From: Vibrio sp. 99-70-13A1
Lineage (GTDB): Bacteria > Pseudomonadota > Gammaproteobacteria > Enterobacterales > Vibrionaceae
Length of the DNA stretch: 64,000 nt
Direction of reading: 5' to 3'
Assembly: GCF_013114625.1 (NCBI RefSeq)
Contig: NZ_VTXD01000014.1
Span: 62,001 to 126,000, forward strand
The notes under the pieces were generated by a model. That model saw only the letters and a list, made by a program, of their open reading frames with translations, did not search any database and was not told the DNA's origin. Positions 9,160 to 17,611 of this stretch are shown here, in pieces (the first letter of the stretch is position 1; each line of letters starts with the position of its first letter). A program made the translations under genes and the position numbers.

Positions 9160-10896
9160 TTATAGCTCCTTATCTGTAATGAGATTGTTCGAAGTAAGGA
9201 AATTAAACTGGCATGCTGTTGCGAGTAAGAACCAAGCCCCATGAGGGATCCATTGTTCTCCCCAACGCCAGTTTTGAAGCATGTCATCTTTCTGACCAGG
9301 AGGATTAAATGCAATGTCTTGTTCGTCGTCGAACCCAGCAGTAATGCCGTTACAAACTCCGCCTTTAGCATTGAAGAAGCCAAGCTTAGGAAGGTAGTCA
9401 GGGTTATTATGTCCGTGCCCATCGAGCATGCACATGTGATATGGGTTAAGCCCTAAAATCCAATCTAAACTGTTTTGTGCTAATTTCGCTAAACGCTGCT
9501 TTAGTTCAGGATTTTGAATGTGTGGTTGAGCAAGGTAAGCCATAGAGGATAACGATCCTAAACGTGCATTTTCACCTTGCCACCAGTAGCCTGTTTCATT
9601 GTTTTGTGCGACAAAGAAAGCGTCTCTTTTTTCACTGTCGACTGATTTGACATACTGCCTTGGGTAACCAAATGGATTCGTTACAGCATTGGTAATCGAT
9701 ACTTCAAAATGGCATGCTTTTTCAATTGCATTTATAGCTTCTTGTTTGGACTCTGTATCGGTTTCGATAGACACAAATTCGCATAAAGCAATGACGGGTA
9801 ATCCCGCTTCCGCTGCATGGTAATAAGGGCGGCTACCATCTGAATTTGCCGACCAGAAGTGATCAAAATTGCTGTCTGTCATTTGGCGGCGGCTTAAGCG
9901 TTTAGCCCAAACTCTCGCTTCTTGTAGATATTCAGCTTTCTGAGTCACTCGGTGAAGTTCTGTTGAAGCAAGTAATGCGCAATATTCATCAATGATGTTT
10001 TCTTCACCATCATTTAAGTAACTAAGATTGTATTCTTTTAGATGCCAATAGCCGCGTTCAGCCGCTTCTAGGTACTCTTGGCTTGAGAATTCACCAGACA
10101 CTTCTAAAGCAGATGCAGATGCTAAGGCTGCAATTGCAACGCCAGCCCCTTGGCGAAATCCTGATTGGTAATCGTCGGTCTTATGACCTTCTTGAGTCGC
10201 GTAAGCGCAGATGTCTCTTTGTTCAGTATCTTTACTCCACTTATCAAAAACAGTCATGTAAAAGAAGCCACCTGGGCTTTGCATTCTGACTAAAAAGTCA
10301 GCGCCAAAAAGAGCTTCTTCAGTTAGACGAGTTGTGGAGAATTTCGGGAAAAGAGGGTGCTCACTTGTGAGCGTTATGCTCTTCAACATATTCCAAACAA
10401 CCATTGGAATTTGCTGTGGGTTTAGATAGTTTGCATAAGATAAATGGCTGAAATATTTACTCACATCACCAGATGCGTCGTACCAACCACCATGCACATC
10501 AACGTGAACGTCAGAGTTCAATAATTTTGCATGCTGATCTTTTTTATCAAAGATACCGCCGCATCGCTGGGATTTGAAGTAATGCAAGACATCAGAGAAG
10601 GTCGTGTCCATAAGCAAGTTTTCACCGATAGAAAACACTTCAGAACGTAAATTATCGAAACGTAGGTAATAGCGACCCACTTTAGATACTGAAGTAAAAT
10701 CTATGGTATAGAACTGCCCTTGGTGCCAATTGGCTACTTGACCACTTTTAACTAGCTCAAAGGTGTCGACAGTTACATGGTTGTCAGCACAAACGAGTAA
10801 TACAGAATGGCTTGATAAGCGTTCTTTTTGAGTCTGTAGAATCGCTTGCTTAAAGCCGCTTGATTCATAGCCAATGTGGTTAGTGAGTAACTGCAT
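9160..10896 (-). CDS. GH9 exo-beta-D-glucosaminidase of the chitin cluster
   Basis: Glycoside hydrolase family 9 protein of 578 residues, often labelled endoglucanase-related. Family members in Vibrio and Photobacterium chitin clusters are exo-beta-D-glucosaminidases acting on partly deacetylated chitooligosaccharides. The paired catalytic Asp residues are at 140 and 144 (GGWYDASGD); an N-terminal immunoglobulin-like region and an (alpha/alpha)6 barrel pattern follow. No signal peptide is seen, so it is probably cytoplasmic. The ATG at 10896 was chosen over an adjacent TTG because GGAG lies seven bases upstream. Its product, glucosamine, fits the kinase gene two bases downstream. Confidence 0.88.
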   Translation of the reverse strand: MQLLTNHIGYESSGFKQAILQTQKERLSSHSVLLVCADNHVTVDTFELVKSGQVANWHQGQFYTIDFTSVSKVGRYYLRFDNLRSEVFSIGENLLMDTTFSDVLHYFKSQRCGGIFDKKDQHAKLLNSDVHVDVHGGWYDASGDVSKYFSHLSYANYLNPQQIPMVVWNMLKSITLTSEHPLFPKFSTTRLTEEALFGADFLVRMQSPGGFFYMTVFDKWSKDTEQRDICAYATQEGHKTDDYQSGFRQGAGVAIAALASASALEVSGEFSSQEYLEAAERGYWHLKEYNLSYLNDGEENIIDEYCALLASTELHRVTQKAEYLQEARVWAKRLSRRQMTDSNFDHFWSANSDGSRPYYHAAEAGLPVIALCEFVSIETDTESKQEAINAIEKACHFEVSITNAVTNPFGYPRQYVKSVDSEKRDAFFVAQNNETGYWWQGENARLGSLSSMAYLAQPHIQNPELKQRLAKLAQNSLDWILGLNPYHMCMLDGHGHNNPDYLPKLGFFNAKGGVCNGITAGFDDEQDIAFNPPGQKDDMLQNWRWGEQWIPHGAWFLLATACQFNFLTSNNLITDKEL

Positions 10897-10951
10897 CAAT
10901 AATCTCCGACAGTCCTAGTTTCTTTTGGCTAGGTACTTTTATTTTGGATAC

Positions 10952-10979
10952 AAAAAGTTAGGGCGATTAAGCCCTAACT
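10952..10979 (-). terminator. Terminator or attenuator between the ATPase and GH9 genes
   Basis: On the minus strand a perfect nine-base stem AGTTAGGGC/GCCCTAACT with a six-base loop is followed by TTTTTG. It sits directly after the second ATPase gene and before the hydrolase genes, so it would lower expression of the catabolic enzymes relative to the transporter. Confidence 0.7.
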
Positions 10980-10989
10980 GGATTTAATG

Positions 10990-11985
10990 TTAACTTTCGT
11001 GCAAATAGCAGCGTACAAAGTGGTTATCAGCTAATTGAGTAACACCTGGTAAGCGCTCTTTACATTTATCCATGACCTGAGTACAACGACCAGCGAAAGG
11101 ACAACCAGCAGATTCAGGTGTCCACAGAGGAATCTCACCCTTGTTACCTGCAAGTTTTTCATGGATAGACTTTTTAGGGTCTGGTACTGCTGAAACAAGT
11201 AGTTGAGTATATGGGTGTTGTGGGTTAGCTATTACATCATCTGTATCGCCCCATTCAACCATGTGACCGACATACATCACTGAAAGATCTTCAGCAATGT
11301 AACGTGCCGTTGCGATGTCGTGAGTGATGTACAGCAGAGACATTTGTTTCTCAAACTTCATCTCTTCCATTAAATTTAAAACACCCGCACGGATTGATAC
11401 ATCTAGCATCGATGTTGGCTCATCCGCTAAAACAACCTCAGCTCCTACTGCAATATTACGAGCCAAGTTGACACGTTGGCGTTGGCCGCCAGACAGTTGG
11501 TGAGGGTACTTTTCTGCTGTTTCTTTTGGCGGAATAAGACCAACTTGCTCAAGAAGATCGTAAACACGCTCTTCAAGCTCTTTCTTATTACCCGAAGTCA
11601 CTTTTTTATGGATAATCAGTGGGCGAGCAATATGATGGAAAATGTTATGGGTTGGATTCAGAGAGCCAAATGGGTCTTGCCAAACCATTTGCACACCTTC
11701 GCGGTAATGCATCAGATCTTTTCTGCTTGAGATCTCTTGTATATCACGACCTTTGTATTCAATAGTGCCGCCTGATGGGGCGTACATTTTTGCAATCATT
11801 TTAGCCGTCGTTGATTTACCTGAACCTGATTCACCAACCACGGCAAGCCCGCGGCTTTTATACATTTTGAAAGACACGTCATTGATTGCACGCATCATAG
11901 GGGTTTGGATGGTGGTACTGCTTATTGGGAAGTCTTTTACAACATTCTTGCCTTCTACCAATAATTGACCGAATTCTTTGCTCAT
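10990..11985 (-). CDS. Chitooligosaccharide ABC transporter ATPase (OppF-like)
   Basis: ATP-binding subunit of the oligopeptide/nickel transporter family, 331 residues. Walker A GESGSGKST, signature LSGGQRQRVN, Walker B VVLADEPTS and the switch His in YITHDIATA are present. The C-terminal oligopeptide-transporter domain carries the Cys-rich motif GCPFAGRC, with two further Cys residues nearby, typical of OppD/OppF. It follows the OppD-like gene after a 108-base gap holding two hairpins. Chitooligosaccharide as the substrate is inferred from its place in the cluster with the chitin-binding protein CBP. Confidence 0.88.
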   Translation of the reverse strand: MSKEFGQLLVEGKNVVKDFPISSTTIQTPMMRAINDVSFKMYKSRGLAVVGESGSGKSTTAKMIAKMYAPSGGTIEYKGRDIQEISSRKDLMHYREGVQMVWQDPFGSLNPTHNIFHHIARPLIIHKKVTSGNKKELEERVYDLLEQVGLIPPKETAEKYPHQLSGGQRQRVNLARNIAVGAEVVLADEPTSMLDVSIRAGVLNLMEEMKFEKQMSLLYITHDIATARYIAEDLSVMYVGHMVEWGDTDDVIANPQHPYTQLLVSAVPDPKKSIHEKLAGNKGEIPLWTPESAGCPFAGRCTQVMDKCKERLPGVTQLADNHFVRCYLHES

Positions 11986-12056
11986 AATTGTCTCCAGAAA
12001 TCCTTATTACTACCAAGCTTGTTCTATTGCGGCTTTATGCTCGCTAGTTGTTATAT

Positions 12057-12087
12057 CCGCTGTTTCCAGCGGACAAGCTATCTTGTC
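12057..12087 (-). repeat. Two adjacent hairpins in the OppD-OppF intergenic spacer
   Basis: CCGCTG-TTTC-CAGCGG (12057-12072) is directly followed by GACAAG-CTAT-CTTGTC (sharing base 12072, to 12087). Each is a perfect six-base stem with a four-base loop. They lie in a 108-base gap inside an otherwise tightly packed operon. No T run follows on the minus strand, so a role in mRNA stability or processing is more likely than termination. Confidence 0.5.
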
Positions 12088-12093
12088 GCTAAG

Positions 12094-13074
12094 CTATAGT
12101 TTGCTGTGTGCTATTTCGCCGTATAAGTGGCAGTTCGATAAGTGCCCCGGGTCAATAGTACGCAGTGTTGTTGGAACTTTAGTACATGCTTCATGTACAC
12201 GGTCACAACGAGCTTGGAAGCGACAACCTTCTGGTATCTCTAATAGATTTAGAGGGTTACCTGGAATACCAGCCAATTTTGTTTTTGGCCCCGTAAGAGG
12301 AGGGAATGAACTTCCCAGCCCTTTGGTGTACGGGTGATAAGGGTTTTCTAAAATATCTTGTGAATTCGCGACTTCGATTAATTCACCTGAATACATGATG
12401 CCGATGCGGTCAGAGAACTCGACCATTAATGACAAGTCATGCGTGATGAACAAAATCGAGAAACCAAATTCTTCTTTAAGTGCATAGATCTTTTGAAGAA
12501 TTTCACGCTGAACCACAACATCTAATGCTGTTGTTGGTTCGTCCATGATGATCAGTTTTGGGTTCAATGCGAGTGCAATGGCAATCACCAAACGTTGACG
12601 CATACCACCAGAGAACTGGTGCGGGTAATCGGTTAATCGGCTAGGGTGAATATCAACAATTTCAAGTAATTGACTTGCACGTTTTAGTGCTTGTTCACGA
12701 GTCATACTTGTATGACGCATGATTACGTCACAGAATTGTTCTGTCATTGGCAATACAGGGTTTAGTGCATTCATAGCACTTTGGAAAACCATCGACATTT
12801 CGCTCCAGCGGAACGCTTGCATACGGTCATCGCTGTAATCTAGGATATTTTCACCGTTGAAAATAACCTCACCACTTGAAATGAATGCTGGCGGCTTATG
12901 AAGGCGCATCAAAGAGAAAGCGACAGTGGATTTACCACATCCAGACTCACCTGCTAGCCCAAGGACTTCACCAGGGGCAATATCAAAGCTAACATTGTTA
13001 CAAGCACGAACATCGCCAGCTTCAGTTATGTAGTCAACGCATAAGTTGCGGACAGAAATTAGTGGATTAGACAT
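12094..13074 (-). CDS. Chitooligosaccharide ABC transporter ATPase (OppD-like)
   Basis: ATP-binding subunit of the oligopeptide-transporter family, 326 residues. Walker A GESGCGKST, signature FSGGMRQRLV, Walker B LIIMDEPTT and the switch His in FITHDLSLM are intact. The C-terminal OPT domain has the Cys pair spaced as in OppD (GCRFQARC). The start codon lies two bases after the stop of the permease gene, so the two are coupled. It pairs with the OppF-like ATPase to drive import of chitin oligosaccharides delivered by CBP; the substrate is inferred from context. Confidence 0.88.
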   Translation of the reverse strand: MSNPLISVRNLCVDYITEAGDVRACNNVSFDIAPGEVLGLAGESGCGKSTVAFSLMRLHKPPAFISSGEVIFNGENILDYSDDRMQAFRWSEMSMVFQSAMNALNPVLPMTEQFCDVIMRHTSMTREQALKRASQLLEIVDIHPSRLTDYPHQFSGGMRQRLVIAIALALNPKLIIMDEPTTALDVVVQREILQKIYALKEEFGFSILFITHDLSLMVEFSDRIGIMYSGELIEVANSQDILENPYHPYTKGLGSSFPPLTGPKTKLAGIPGNPLNLLEIPEGCRFQARCDRVHEACTKVPTTLRTIDPGHLSNCHLYGEIAHSKL

Positions 13075-13076
13075 GA

Positions 13077-14102
13077 TTATTTATCTCCGCTCCAAAGTGC
13101 ATTTTGTGGTGGTAGTTCTGGCTCACGCTCAGACTTGTCTTGTGCGGCTAGTTTCTTCCAGCGTTTCATACCTTTGTGTGAACGTAACTGCGGGTTAGCA
13201 ATTTCATCAACAGCGAAGTTAAGTAGTGCCAATCCTGTTACAAGGAACGTCAAGGCGATACAAGGAGCAAGTAGTTCCCACCATGCGCCAATTAGCATAG
13301 AAGATGATGTTTGTACGTTGTACAGCATGATGCCCCAACTAATTGTATTCGGGTCACCAAGACCTAAGAACGAGATAGTGGCTTCCATCATGATTGCGTA
13401 CATTACCGAGCCAATAAAGCTTGCACCTACAATCGAGATTAGGTTTGGAAGAATTTCTACAAAGATGATTCGGAACGATGACTCACCTAGAACTTCAGCC
13501 GCTTTAACAAACTCTTTTTCACGTAAAGCTAAGGTTTGTGAACGAACAACACGTGCGCCCCAAGCCCAGGATGTACAACCGATTATCAAGGCTATGGTTA
13601 ATGGTCCTGCCTCCCCAACAAATGCTGCAACTACGAATAGAAGCGGGTATTGAGGGATAACTAGCATGATGTTCATTGCTGCAGTTAATATGTCATCAAC
13701 ACGCCCACCGAAGTAACCAGCGGAAACCCCAATTACTGTTGCGAAGAAACATACTGTTAGACCTGCACCAAAACCTACCGCTAGAGAAACTCGAGCTCCG
13801 TAAGCCACTTGTGACCAGATGTCACGACCCATACGCGAAGTACCTAGTATGTGGTCGGCTTTCTTTGACATGATTAGAGTCCGGCGGTCATCAGCTAGGT
13901 TTGTAGCAATCCAACCATCTGGGTTAGCTTGCGCTGATTTAACAACAAAGCCTGGGTACTCATGTGGGTTGCCTGTTCGCTTATCAGGAGCGTGCTTAGT
14001 AACCAGTGGAGCTGCTAAAGCGATGAATAAAAATACGCTTAGAATCACAACACCAACGAGTGCTACAGGATTTCCCCAAATTAATTTGATAATACCTTTC
14101 AT
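13077..14102 (-). CDS. Chitooligosaccharide ABC transporter permease (OppC-like)
   Basis: Inner-membrane permease of 341 residues with an N-terminal membrane segment (ALVGVVILSVFLFIALAA), a periplasmic stretch and a core of five further segments. The EAA loop is seen in EFVKAAEVLGESSFRIIFVEILPN, quoted here only by its position near residues 205-228. The protein ends in a charged cytoplasmic tail. It lies two bases from each neighbouring gene, forming a tight permease-ATPase block. It is the OppC/DppC partner of the OppB-like permease encoded just upstream on this strand. Confidence 0.87.
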   Translation of the reverse strand: MKGIIKLIWGNPVALVGVVILSVFLFIALAAPLVTKHAPDKRTGNPHEYPGFVVKSAQANPDGWIATNLADDRRTLIMSKKADHILGTSRMGRDIWSQVAYGARVSLAVGFGAGLTVCFFATVIGVSAGYFGGRVDDILTAAMNIMLVIPQYPLLFVVAAFVGEAGPLTIALIIGCTSWAWGARVVRSQTLALREKEFVKAAEVLGESSFRIIFVEILPNLISIVGASFIGSVMYAIMMEATISFLGLGDPNTISWGIMLYNVQTSSSMLIGAWWELLAPCIALTFLVTGLALLNFAVDEIANPQLRSHKGMKRWKKLAAQDKSEREPELPPQNALWSGDK

Positions 14103-14104
14103 GA

Positions 14105-15091
14105 TTATTTGCCTCCCTTACGTAGGCGAGGGTCAAGTACAACGTAAAGCATGTCTGCTAGTAAGTTAAAGAACAGCATAAATAGCGTCATGATAAGTAA
14201 CTGACCTTGAAGAACTTGATAGTCACGAGCTGTGATTGCGTTGAATAGAACGCTGCCTAGACCTGGGTAGTTAAAGATGATTTCGATGATAAGCTGACCA
14301 CCAATCGCCATACCAAGAGACATAGATAATGCCGTTACACTTGGAAGCATTGCGTTACGAGCTGCGTAGTTGAATACCACTCGGTTTTCACTTAACCCCT
14401 TACCTTTAGCCATCGTGATGTAGTCTTCAGCTAGTAAGTTAATCATGTTGTTACGCATGTTTACTAAGAAGCCACCAATTTGAACGACAGATGCACAAAA
14501 TAGAGGAAGAGCGGCGTGGTATAAGACATCTTTGATGAATGCCCAGCTTGTCCAGTCAGGTAAAGTACCTGCGGTATAGGCGTATCCGGTTGGGAACCAT
14601 TTCAGTCCGATTGCGAAAGTGAACATCGCAAGCATTGCGATAACAACCTGTGGAACGGCTTGAATTACCAGCATCCCTGGAGTAACAAATGTGTCGTACT
14701 TACTACCACGACGCCAAGCTGCAAAAATACCTAATATCGAACCGATAGAGAAAGACAAGATTACAGCTGTACCTGCTAGGAATAGAGACCAACCAAATGC
14801 TCCACCTAGAAGAGTGTTAACTGACAGCGGGTAAAACTGGATAGACGTACCAAGCTCCCAGCTTAGGATGTTTTTCATGTATGCGATGTATTGGACAAGT
14901 AACCCGCCATCTACGAAGCCAAGAAGCTCTTTCATAGCAGCGATACGCTCTGGTGTTACTTGAACTGAAGCGTTAGCAAACATCATGGTAACTGGGTCAC
15001 CAGGCATTGCTCGCGGAATAATAAAGTTTAACGTCGCAGCAACTAACAGCGCGACAAAATAAAATGACAAACGTCTTAAAAAATAACCCAT
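14105..15091 (-). CDS. Chitooligosaccharide ABC transporter permease (OppB-like)
   Basis: Inner-membrane permease of 328 residues. It opens with a membrane segment (FLRRLSFYFVALLVAATL) and the PRAMPGDPV motif typical of OppB/DppB, then has five more hydrophobic segments and an EAA-like loop around residue 220 (DYITMAKGKGLSENRVVFNY). The C-terminus is the family-typical VVLDPRLR. It is the first transporter gene after the binding-protein gene cbp, separated from it by 171 bases holding an attenuator-like hairpin. It works with the OppC-like permease and the two ATPases downstream. Confidence 0.87.
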   Translation of the reverse strand: MGYFLRRLSFYFVALLVAATLNFIIPRAMPGDPVTMMFANASVQVTPERIAAMKELLGFVDGGLLVQYIAYMKNILSWELGTSIQFYPLSVNTLLGGAFGWSLFLAGTAVILSFSIGSILGIFAAWRRGSKYDTFVTPGMLVIQAVPQVVIAMLAMFTFAIGLKWFPTGYAYTAGTLPDWTSWAFIKDVLYHAALPLFCASVVQIGGFLVNMRNNMINLLAEDYITMAKGKGLSENRVVFNYAARNAMLPSVTALSMSLGMAIGGQLIIEIIFNYPGLGSVLFNAITARDYQVLQGQLLIMTLFMLFFNLLADMLYVVLDPRLRKGGK

Positions 15092-15164
15092 AACTCACAC
15101 CTTACTCACCCAGATTGTTTCCCTGTTTCTGGATTCAGGTCGTTCCTAGCGAAAATTTGGAACG

Positions 15165-15219
15165 AAAAACCCCCTGACGACAAGCGCCATACATTCAATT
15201 AAGACTGCGGGGGATTTTT
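15165..15219 (-). terminator. Attenuator-like terminator between cbp and the permease genes
   Basis: On the minus strand AAAAATCCCCC and GGGGGTTTTT can pair around a 34-base loop, and the right arm runs into the T tract. Placed just after cbp, it would let the abundant binding protein be made in excess over the membrane subunits. The stem is short and the loop long, so efficiency is uncertain. Confidence 0.55.
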
Positions 15220-15262
15220 ATAAGCGGCGTAAGAAGTTACGCCGCCAAGATTGAACGATTAC

Positions 15263-16945
15263 TTATTTAACTGGTTTTAGGTCCAGTACATGAAGTAGAC
15301 GCTCTGGGATACCAGCCCAAATGTTTGGACGGCCTTTTGGATTTTCTTCGTTCCACCAACCCGTAAAGCGAGTTGTGTTGTACTGGAACATGTAAGCACC
15401 AGACATTACAGGAACCGTAACTTGGTCTTCAGCGATGATACGTTGAATACCATGTGCGATTTCAAGTTGCTCGTTCTTATCAGCCGTTTTGTAGAAGCTG
15501 TTAAGTAGACCATCTAGCTTGTTGTTTTGGTAGTAGTGCATTGCGAAACGCGGCATACCGTCGCCAGATTGTAGTGCTGAGTTGTAAGCACTGTTCCAGT
15601 AAGTGTATGGGTCAGCACCGTGGAAGTAGTTTGTGTAAGCTACGTCGTATGTACCTTCAAGCATCGCTTGGTTGTATACAGAGAAATCTGGTGTACGAGC
15701 TTTCGCTTTAATACCGATTTCATTTAGTTGCTCTACTGCTAGTTGAACTGTGTTGTTGAAATCAGTCCAGCCATTTGGCGATTGAATCATTAGCTCGAAT
15801 GACTTACCAGATGGTGTATCAACAAAGCCATCTTTGTTTACATCTTTAAAGCCAGCTTTTGCTAGAAGATCTTTAGCGCCTTCAGCATTGTACGTGTTGA
15901 AGCCTTTGTATTTGTTGTGAGTCTTTTCGTCAGACCAAGCTTCGAACGCATAACCTAGACCTGATGCGAAGTCATTCACTGTACCGCCACCGTAGAATGC
16001 GATGTCGATGATTGTTTGACGGTCAAGAGCCATAGAGAATGCACGACGGAAATCTACATTGCTTAGCGCTTCATTTTTAGCAGCGTCTGGGTGCTTGAAG
16101 TTTACTACGAATGCTTGAGTACCTGCTGGCGGGTACCAGTAGTGGTGCTTAGGACTTGCAGCAGCATACGTACGATCAATGTCTGGTACGAATGAAGATG
16201 TCCAGTCCATTTCACTGTTTACAACTTTACCAAGGAATTGGTCATTGTTAGCGATTTGAGGTACACGTAGACAGTCAACATCTAGGTTGCCAGCATCCCA
16301 GTAATTTGGGTTTTCACACTGGATGTAAAGTTGAGCTGTGAAAGTATCAATTTCAGTGAATGGGCCAGAACCTACAGGGTTTTCGTTTGTAAACGTTGCA
16401 GGATCTTTGATGTCTTTCCAAATGTGCTTAGGTACTACAGGTACTTTAGCAATTTCGTAAGGCACATTTGAGTTTGCTTCTGTTAGACGGAAGCGAACTT
16501 GGTTATCGTTCAGTTTCTCAACGCTAGATACCCAAGAGTTGATACCACTTTGGTCCAGCTCAGGTTTGCTTTTTACTAGGTTGAAAGAAAAAACAACATC
16601 ATCAGCAGAGAATGTTTCGCCATCAGACCATTTAACACCTTTACGAATGTCGAAAGTCACGCTCATTAAGTCATCAGACATTTTGTAGTTTTCAGCTAAG
16701 CGGAAAACTGGCGTGTTACCGTGCATTTCATTAAATACAACAAGAGGCTCATATAAGAAGTCAGTTGTTGTATGAAGGTTAGTAGCACCTAGGTACGGGT
16801 TAAAGTTACGTACGAAAGTAGTAAATTCCTTCGGGTGAATAGTCAGTTCACTGCGTTCTGCAGCGGTTGCTACTGATGCAAAACCTGTCGTAGCGGTTGC
16901 AATAATTGCTGTTGCTAGTGCTGTTTTTTTTATATTGGCAAGCAT
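15263..16945 (-). CDS. cbp: Periplasmic chitin oligosaccharide-binding protein CBP
   Basis: Solute-binding protein of family 5 (OppA/DppA type), 560 residues, with a clear signal peptide (KK, then a hydrophobic core, cut after about residue 28 at SVATA-A). It captures (GlcNAc)n in the periplasm for the ABC transporter encoded downstream. In V. cholerae the unliganded protein also binds the periplasmic domain of ChiS and holds it inactive. The family signature region (TTDFLYEPLVVF, SDGETFSADDVVFSF) is present. The start ATG has AAGGAA seven bases upstream. The 666-base region before the gene holds a large leader hairpin and direct repeats, reported separately. The chiS gene lies just upstream on the same strand. 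Confidence 0.93.
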   Translation of the reverse strand: MLANIKKTALATAIIATATTGFASVATAAERSELTIHPKEFTTFVRNFNPYLGATNLHTTTDFLYEPLVVFNEMHGNTPVFRLAENYKMSDDLMSVTFDIRKGVKWSDGETFSADDVVFSFNLVKSKPELDQSGINSWVSSVEKLNDNQVRFRLTEANSNVPYEIAKVPVVPKHIWKDIKDPATFTNENPVGSGPFTEIDTFTAQLYIQCENPNYWDAGNLDVDCLRVPQIANNDQFLGKVVNSEMDWTSSFVPDIDRTYAAASPKHHYWYPPAGTQAFVVNFKHPDAAKNEALSNVDFRRAFSMALDRQTIIDIAFYGGGTVNDFASGLGYAFEAWSDEKTHNKYKGFNTYNAEGAKDLLAKAGFKDVNKDGFVDTPSGKSFELMIQSPNGWTDFNNTVQLAVEQLNEIGIKAKARTPDFSVYNQAMLEGTYDVAYTNYFHGADPYTYWNSAYNSALQSGDGMPRFAMHYYQNNKLDGLLNSFYKTADKNEQLEIAHGIQRIIAEDQVTVPVMSGAYMFQYNTTRFTGWWNEENPKGRPNIWAGIPERLLHVLDLKPVK

Positions 16946-17019
16946 AGCTGTTCCTTACTATTTGCTTTCATTTCACTAATGGATTGAATGTTATCTAACT
17001 TAATAAGACACATTCTTTT

Positions 17020-17080
17020 AAGGCCTACCTCTTAGAATTTTCGCTTCCTCATGAAGCATTAAGAGTGGCCTGTAGGCCTT
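17020..17080 (-). repeat. Long bulged hairpin in the cbp mRNA leader
   Basis: The arms are 17020-17034 (AAGGCCTACCTCTTA) and 17060-17080. They are perfect complements over 15 bases except for a six-base bulge (TGGCCT) in the right arm. A smaller hairpin GCTTC-CTCAT-GAAGC (17043-17057) sits inside the loop. It ends 75 bases before the cbp start codon and would be transcribed if the promoter is further upstream. No T run follows it on the minus strand. Confidence 0.65.
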
Positions 17081-17129
17081 GGGCACCCTTAGAAAACACC
17101 GAATGGAGAGATTTGGCAAATGAGATTCC

Positions 17130-17203
17130 CGTTAAAAACGTTAAAATAACCTTTCCTCTCGTCACTCTCGTTAAAAACATTGAAATTGGTTGAAAAACGA
17201 ACC
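17130..17203. promoter_or_regulatory. Direct repeats upstream of cbp, possible regulator sites
   Basis: CGTTAAAAACGTTAAAAT (17130-17147) and CGTTAAAAACATTGAAAT (17169-17186) agree at 16 of 18 positions and start 39 bases apart, nearly four helical turns. An inverted element GGTTGAAAAACGAACC (17188-17203) follows at once. They lie where activator sites for the chitin promoter would be expected; ChiS is the candidate by inference. The rest of the 16946-17611 spacer is AT-rich and holds no convincing gene. Confidence 0.4.
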
Positions 17204-17559
17204 AGTTTTAAGTGTTGATGTGTGTCGCAATAGACCATGTATGATATTTATTTTGTTAGTAAATACTTACTCTTTGGCTCTTTTATTTAAAGGGATTACT
17301 TATGGTTTTTATATTTGTAGATCCGCATCACTTGCTGAATTCTCGTTAATTTATCTTAAAAAATTAAATCTGCCGTTCTGTCGTGACTAAGTTCGCAAAC
17401 TCAAGTAATGAGTAGGGTTATTAAAGTAAATACTGGAAATTAGAGTTTTTATTGTGGGATAGACACATCGATTACCGTGTTAATTTTCTTGGTTAAATAA
17501 CCTGTGTTTATCTATAAACCATACAATTTTTTTAATACTGAACGCCATTAATCAGCTTA

Positions 17560-17586
17560 AAAAAAAGCCTGCAATGAGCAGGCTAA
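17560..17586 (-). terminator. Intrinsic terminator after chiS
   Basis: On the minus strand GCCTGC-TCATT-GCAGGC is followed by eight T, 26 bases past the chiS stop codon. It separates the chiS transcript from the chitin operon promoter region. Confidence 0.88.
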
Positions 17587-17611
17587 AATGATTCCAATGG
17601 TCTAATTTATT

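Noticed and set aside
17190..17390. A 66-codon frame in the spacer between cbp and chiS
   Set aside because: It starts with a TTG without a ribosome site, overlaps the repeat region, and the product has no recognisable pattern; the region is a promoter spacer.
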